From Burkholderiales bacterium (GTDB lineage: Bacteria; Pseudomonadota; Gammaproteobacteria; Burkholderiales; Burkholderiaceae_C), in assembly GCA_028869005.1 (NCBI GenBank), contig JAGWTJ010000004.1:1-37613 (forward strand): DNA of 37,613 bases, read 5' to 3'. Below are positions 35,001 to 37,613 of this stretch, in pieces. Every line of letters starts with the position of its first letter. The stretch's first letter is position 1. The notes beneath the pieces are model-generated. The model searched no databases, had not been told where the DNA came from, and worked only from the letters and a program-made list of their open reading frames with translations. Made by a program: the position numbers and the translations under genes.

Positions 35001-37613
35001 CTTGGGCGCGCCGACCAGCAGCACGTGGGCGTCGGCGTCGGCGTCGTGCGGCGCGGTGCGGAACACCGTCTTGCGCAGCCGCCGCATGAGGCGGGCGCGA
35101 ATCGCCCAGGGCCGCAGGTCGGCGCCGCCGGCGTCGGTACCGGCATCGAGCAGCTCCCAGGGGATGGCCGCGGTGGAGGCGTCGAGGTCGAGCACCATGC
35201 GGTCGGTACCGCCGAGGAAGGCGCGCATCTCGAGCGGCACCAGCAGCTGGTACAGCGTACGGCCGATCGCGGCGTCGCCGGCGCGATCGGTGGCGGCCTT
35301 CAGCACCAGCTCCCGCACCAGGCCGATCTGCGTGGGCTGTTGGCGCAGCTCGCTGCGCGCGCGCCGGCTGTCGAGCGCGAACTCGATCACCCCGGCGTCG
35401 CGCGTGACGGCGGTGATGAGGTCGTAGTCGACGCCGCGGTAGCCGCTGACGAGCTGCTGGCGCAGCGGCCCGGTGCCGCTGGCGATGCGCGCGTCCAGCC
35501 GGAACGATTCGGGGCCGGACGCCGCCAGCACCTGCAGGCCCTGCCAGGCCTCGGTGGCGCGGTCCAGGTACAGCTCGACCAGCGTGAGCCGCTCGACCAG
35601 CGGCCAGCCGATCGCGGCCAGCCGCAGGTTGGCCTCGCGCACGCCGCGCGCCACGGCACGCGCCGATGCGCCGGCCGACACGCCCAGGCCACCGCTGCCG
35701 AGCAGCGTCGCGGCCAGCCCGGTGGTCGCCGCGGCCGCGCGCTCCTCGGTCAGGCGCTGCGCCCAACCGAGCACCGCCTGGCATACGCCGGCCACCAGTT
35801 CGGACTCGCGCAGCCCACCTTCGTCGCCCAGGCCGAGCACGATCACGGCACGCGGCCGCGGCAGCGCCCACGGGTTGGCCGGGTCGGGCCAGCCGTTGAC
35901 GAAAGCGCGGTGTGCGCCGCGCTCTTCGGGGTAGATGCCGGCGCCGAGCGCGGCCGACATCGAGCCGCCGAGCAGCCGGTCGACCACCGCCTCGGTGCCG
36001 GTGAGCTCGGAGCTGCGATAGTGGCCGACGAGCAGCGGCTGCGCGACGAAGGCGAGGTTGCCGTTGAGCACCGCGATCTGCAGCGCCGCACCGGCGGCCG
36101 GCGCCGCAGCGGCGCGCGCTTCGGGCGCGGCGCCGAGCACCGTGTCCTCGCCGCGTGGCGGCTGCACCGGCACGCTCTGGCGCGACGGCCGGCTGCGCAA
36201 CAGCGCGGCCGTCGCGACCGGCGCGGACAGCGTCCCGCGCGTCGCCTCGACGCGCTCGAGGCGCGCCGTGGTGCCGCTGGCGAGCAGCTCGACGTAGGCA
36301 TCGAACGCACCCGTCGTGCTCGGCAGGCTGCCGTGCTCGGCGTCGACGCTCCAGGTCGGAACACCGGGCAGCAGCGCGCTGGCGCGCGCGACGCGGCCGT
36401 CGCCGTCGCCCGATTCGAGGTAGACGAAGCCTTCGGGCGCGCTGTCGTCGTAGCCCACCGGCGTCGCCTTGGCCTGGCCGACGACGAGCACGATGCGATC
36501 GGCAAACGACGGCAGGTCCTGTGCGCGCTGTGCGTCGAGCCGGCGCCGCAGCGCCACCGCGGCGTCGAGCACCGCCTGCGGCGGCACGCCCCAGCGGTAG
36601 GCCGCGTTCATCGCTTCGCCGGCCGAGCGATGCCACCAGTTCAGCTGTTGCGTGTGCGCGTAGTCGTCCTCGGCCAGCCGGCGCCAGGTGGCCTCCTGGT
36701 CGAGGCGGTGCGCGGGGTCGGTGCTGCTGGTGAGATCGGCCTGCAACTGGATGAAGCCGGGCATCGCCGCCATCAGGTCGCGCGCATGCCGGTCGCGCAG
36801 CGGCGAGCCGAACGCGGCCAGCAGGTTGCCGAAGGTGTCGTCGCCCGACAGCACCTGCATCGGCGCGTACGAGCCGCCGTTGGGCGTGCCGAGCATCAGC
36901 ACGCGCGCGCCGGGTTGCGCCAGCATGCGCTGCCAGATGGCGGGGCACTCGAGCGCGAGCGAGCGCGCCAGCAGGCCGCCCATCGAGTGCGCGACGATGC
37001 GCACCGGCTGTCCGCTCGCCTTGCGCGCGTCAAGCGCGGCGTCGATCTCCTGCGCGAAGCGCCGCGCCTCCTCCTCGATCGGCCGACGCCAGTCGAAGGC
37101 GAATGGCCGCACCTCATGCGTGGCGCCGAGGCGGTCGATGAGCTTGCCGTAGATCAGGTCGATCGGCCCGTCCGGCGCGACGCCGTCGGCGCCGTTCGGC
37201 TGGTAGGCCAGCGCGTCGAGGTTGGCGAACAGGTTGATGCTCAGCCAGACGCGCCGGCCATCCTGCTGCAGGTTGCTGCCGAGGATGCCGGGCAGCACGA
37301 ACACCGCCGGCAGCGTGGGATCGCGCTCCAGGCCGCGCGCGCCGGAGGCATCCTCGCCGGCCCAGGACAGCGGCCCGATCGGCGCGAAGCCTGCCGGCGG
37401 CTGGGGCTGCACCAGCGCGTCGACCACGGCGTCGGCGGTGGCGGGGTTGGCGAAGTAGGCGAAATGCGTGGTCTTGCCGCCGCGGTCCAGCAGGAAGCTC
37501 GCGCCGCCGGCGCGCGGCGCGCCGGCATACATCGAGCGCGTCTGCACGACGATGTCGTTGTCGGTCCAGTAGTAGGCGTCGGCCAGCAGCGTCTTGACCC
37601 AGCTCGCCACCGA
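32076..37613 (-). CDS. Giant alpha/beta-hydrolase-CHAT-TIR multidomain protein, 5' end outside window
   Basis: At least 1,845 residues, open to the window edge; numbering here counts from codon 37610-37608. Residues 17-53 (DNDIVV, then H49 in TTHFAYF) look like the end of one alpha/beta-hydrolase. A second, complete hydrolase spans about 100-450: VFVLPGILGSNL, nucleophile S209 in AHSMGGLLA, Asp 402/404 in SGDGDGRV, His426 in DAEHGSL. Residues about 508-625 resemble the M17 peptidase N-terminal (macro-like) domain. A CHAT caspase-like domain (about 770-1075) holds IPWELLDAG, His934 in HIAGHGE, Cys972/973 in LNCCHLG, and ends at GDPNWVFRR. Helical repeats follow (about 1080-1450), then a polyproline linker (about 1480-1508), a beta-rich domain (about 1555-1682) and TIR (about 1695-1830: FVSYASKDR, WVGKEIDYA with E1773). 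No signal peptide can be judged. Immune or cell-suicide function is inferred. Confidence 0.92.
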   Translation of the reverse strand, partial: SVASWVKTLLADAYYWTDNDIVVQTRSMYAGAPRAGGASFLLDRGGKTTHFAYFANPATADAVVDALVQPQPPAGFAPIGPLSWAGEDASGARGLERDPTLPAVFVLPGILGSNLQQDGRRVWLSINLFANLDALAYQPNGADGVAPDGPIDLIYGKLIDRLGATHEVRPFAFDWRRPIEEEARRFAQEIDAALDARKASGQPVRIVAHSMGGLLARSLALECPAIWQRMLAQPGARVLMLGTPNGGSYAPMQVLSGDDTFGNLLAAFGSPLRDRHARDLMAAMPGFIQLQADLTSSTDPAHRLDQEATWRRLAEDDYAHTQQLNWWHRSAGEAMNAAYRWGVPPQAVLDAAVALRRRLDAQRAQDLPSFADRIVLVVGQAKATPVGYDDSAPEGFVYLESGDGDGRVARASALLPGVPTWSVDAEHGSLPSTTGAFDAYVELLASGTTARLERVEATRGTLSAPVATAALLRSRPSRQSVPVQPPRGEDTVLGAAPEARAAAAPAAGAALQIAVLNGNLAFVAQPLLVGHYRSSELTGTEAVVDRLLGGSMSAALGAGIYPEERGAHRAFVNGWPDPANPWALPRPRAVIVLGLGDEGGLRESELVAGVCQAVLGWAQRLTEERAAAATTGLAATLLGSGGLGVSAGASARAVARGVREANLRLAAIGWPLVERLTLVELYLDRATEAWQGLQVLAASGPESFRLDARIASGTGPLRQQLVSGYRGVDYDLITAVTRDAGVIEFALDSRRARSELRQQPTQIGLVRELVLKAATDRAGDAAIGRTLYQLLVPLEMRAFLGGTDRMVLDLDASTAAIPWELLDAGTDAGGADLRPWAIRARLMRRLRKTVFRTAPHDADADAHVLLVGAPKVDAGSGYGPLPAARDEALAVQDALTEQGGLPYERVLALVDEPDAATVVGGLLERPWRIVHIAGHGESVQDGGRGVVLSNGHFLGATEIGAMDTVPELVFLNCCHLGAFGSAQVLGGGDPSAFAANIADALIAIGVRCVVAAGWAVDDTPALVFARTFYAELTQRHARFIDAVSRAREACWRSAPQGKTWAAYQCYGDPNWVFRRAGADAQAPRTEGDEFAAIASPAALALALETLAVQSRFMGKRAAEQGPKLRQLEARFDAAWDAIGAVAEAFGVAWAAVADDGGRAVAWETSDGCERAIAWLERAVQANDGSASMRAEEMLANLRARRAWAQAAAQATAQAGAATGGHAARSREADRAIARALADLRALAARRPTAERFNLLGSAHKRLALIERQAGDAAAERRALGAALDAYRHALRLARRAGVADVFYPALNCLALELVLQRLAGKPLRLAASVRSLARASLADKSQRDPDFWSQVGGADLALYDALAAARLASQQAVLAAAWADLHGRLDNAAWWASVADQADLVLGAWMRHGDDAERAAAATLWRQLAGYAGREDAAAAAERAGAGGHVQRARPPAFALIAEPTNESRGRDDRVAPADAASEAASPPPPSPSPSPSPPPPPPPPPPPPPPPPAPEAAGAAPVELAAAAPAAAALPPSIPSNSTAPTRALPTPAAEPVDAAVFCPPRVARAASFIVQVYLYPPPEADAVDARARQADATAGRRQTWSLPLDLAPGARVDLHLEMPGFVVAEADAWVVWRSRAANVQFEVAVPADAAGDAAGNVTGRLRFAIDGAPVGTLRFQVAVAAAGSSAEPAAVRQTQGVRYRRAFVSYASKDRAEVLRRVQAFKIAGLTVFQDVLDLDPGERWERRLYTEIDDCDVFMLFWSSAARDSVWVGKEIDYALARKHGHDDDPPAIQPVPIEGPPIPLPPAALRGLHFNDALLAQIFAADATRSPPAPPASPAPPAPST
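33088..33172. repeat. Hexanucleotide repeat tract encoding a polyproline linker
   Basis: On the plus strand about seven GGTGGC units are followed by three to four GGTGAG-type units and then GGTGGC again. Read on the minus strand inside the CHAT-TIR gene it gives (Ser-Pro)n followed by about 16 consecutive prolines. The unit length is a multiple of three, so copy-number change alters linker length without frameshift. The G-rich strand could form quadruplexes. Confidence 0.9.

Noticed and set aside
33802-36948. A second minus-strand open frame of about 1,048 codons inside the CHAT-TIR gene
   Set aside because: It is Arg/Ala-rich shadow sequence, while the overlapping frame carries coherent hydrolase and CHAT motifs.

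Overview
This is a very GC-rich stretch of a Gram-negative bacterial chromosome, almost certainly a betaproteobacterium of the order Burkholderiales. The case rests on a LOS/LPS core glycosyltransferase cluster, type IV pilus motors pilT/pilU next to yggS, an oxyR with its redox cysteine pair, the diaA-dolP pair, prfC, ubiA, recG, queA-tgt and rlmJ, plus short C/G-run palindromic elements of the kind common in Burkholderiales. Genes are densely packed, with many 4-bp start/stop overlaps. No intergenic gap exceeds about 200 bp. I see no tRNA, rRNA, IS element or CRISPR array.

Layout. 1-2077 (minus): glucokinase, then a Ser/Thr protein kinase cut by the window edge. 2271-3481 (plus): diaA-dolP. 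3551-9445 (plus): six genes for surface polysaccharide, namely a GT9 heptosyltransferase-like enzyme, a GT4-like enzyme, a WaaE-like GT2, a second GT4, a class I methyltransferase and a second GT2. 9450-12729 (minus): a 3-hydroxyisobutyrate dehydrogenase-family enzyme, pilU and pilT. 12846-16488: yggS, a CnoX-like thioredoxin-TPR protein, proC and ubiA, in alternating orientation. 16670-17309 (plus): a MntA/HepT (MNT-HEPN) toxin-antitoxin pair. 17355-18998 (minus): prfC. 19120-22865: a TetR regulator with a clear palindromic operator, coupled to a three-gene ABC efflux/export operon. 22953-23966: two small membrane proteins. 23924-27692 (minus): recG, dedA and oxyR, the last two translationally coupled. 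27778-30102 (plus): the queuosine genes queA and tgt. 30109-32004 (minus): rlmJ, a DUF1330 protein, a tail-anchored small protein and a DUF2164 protein.

The most unusual object is the gene at 32076-37613 (minus, 5' end outside the window). It encodes more than 1,840 residues: the tail of one probable alpha/beta-hydrolase, a complete second alpha/beta-hydrolase with a Ser-Asp-His triad, a region resembling the N-terminal domain of M17 peptidases, a CHAT caspase-like protease domain with its His/Cys pair, a helical repeat region, a polyproline linker encoded by a hexanucleotide repeat, a beta-rich domain and a C-terminal TIR domain with a WxxxE glutamate. Lipase-like, caspase-like and TIR (NADase or signalling) modules in one chain suggest an unrecognised immune or cell-suicide protein. 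This is the best candidate for a new system here. The MNT-HEPN pair is a second, better-known stress/defence module.
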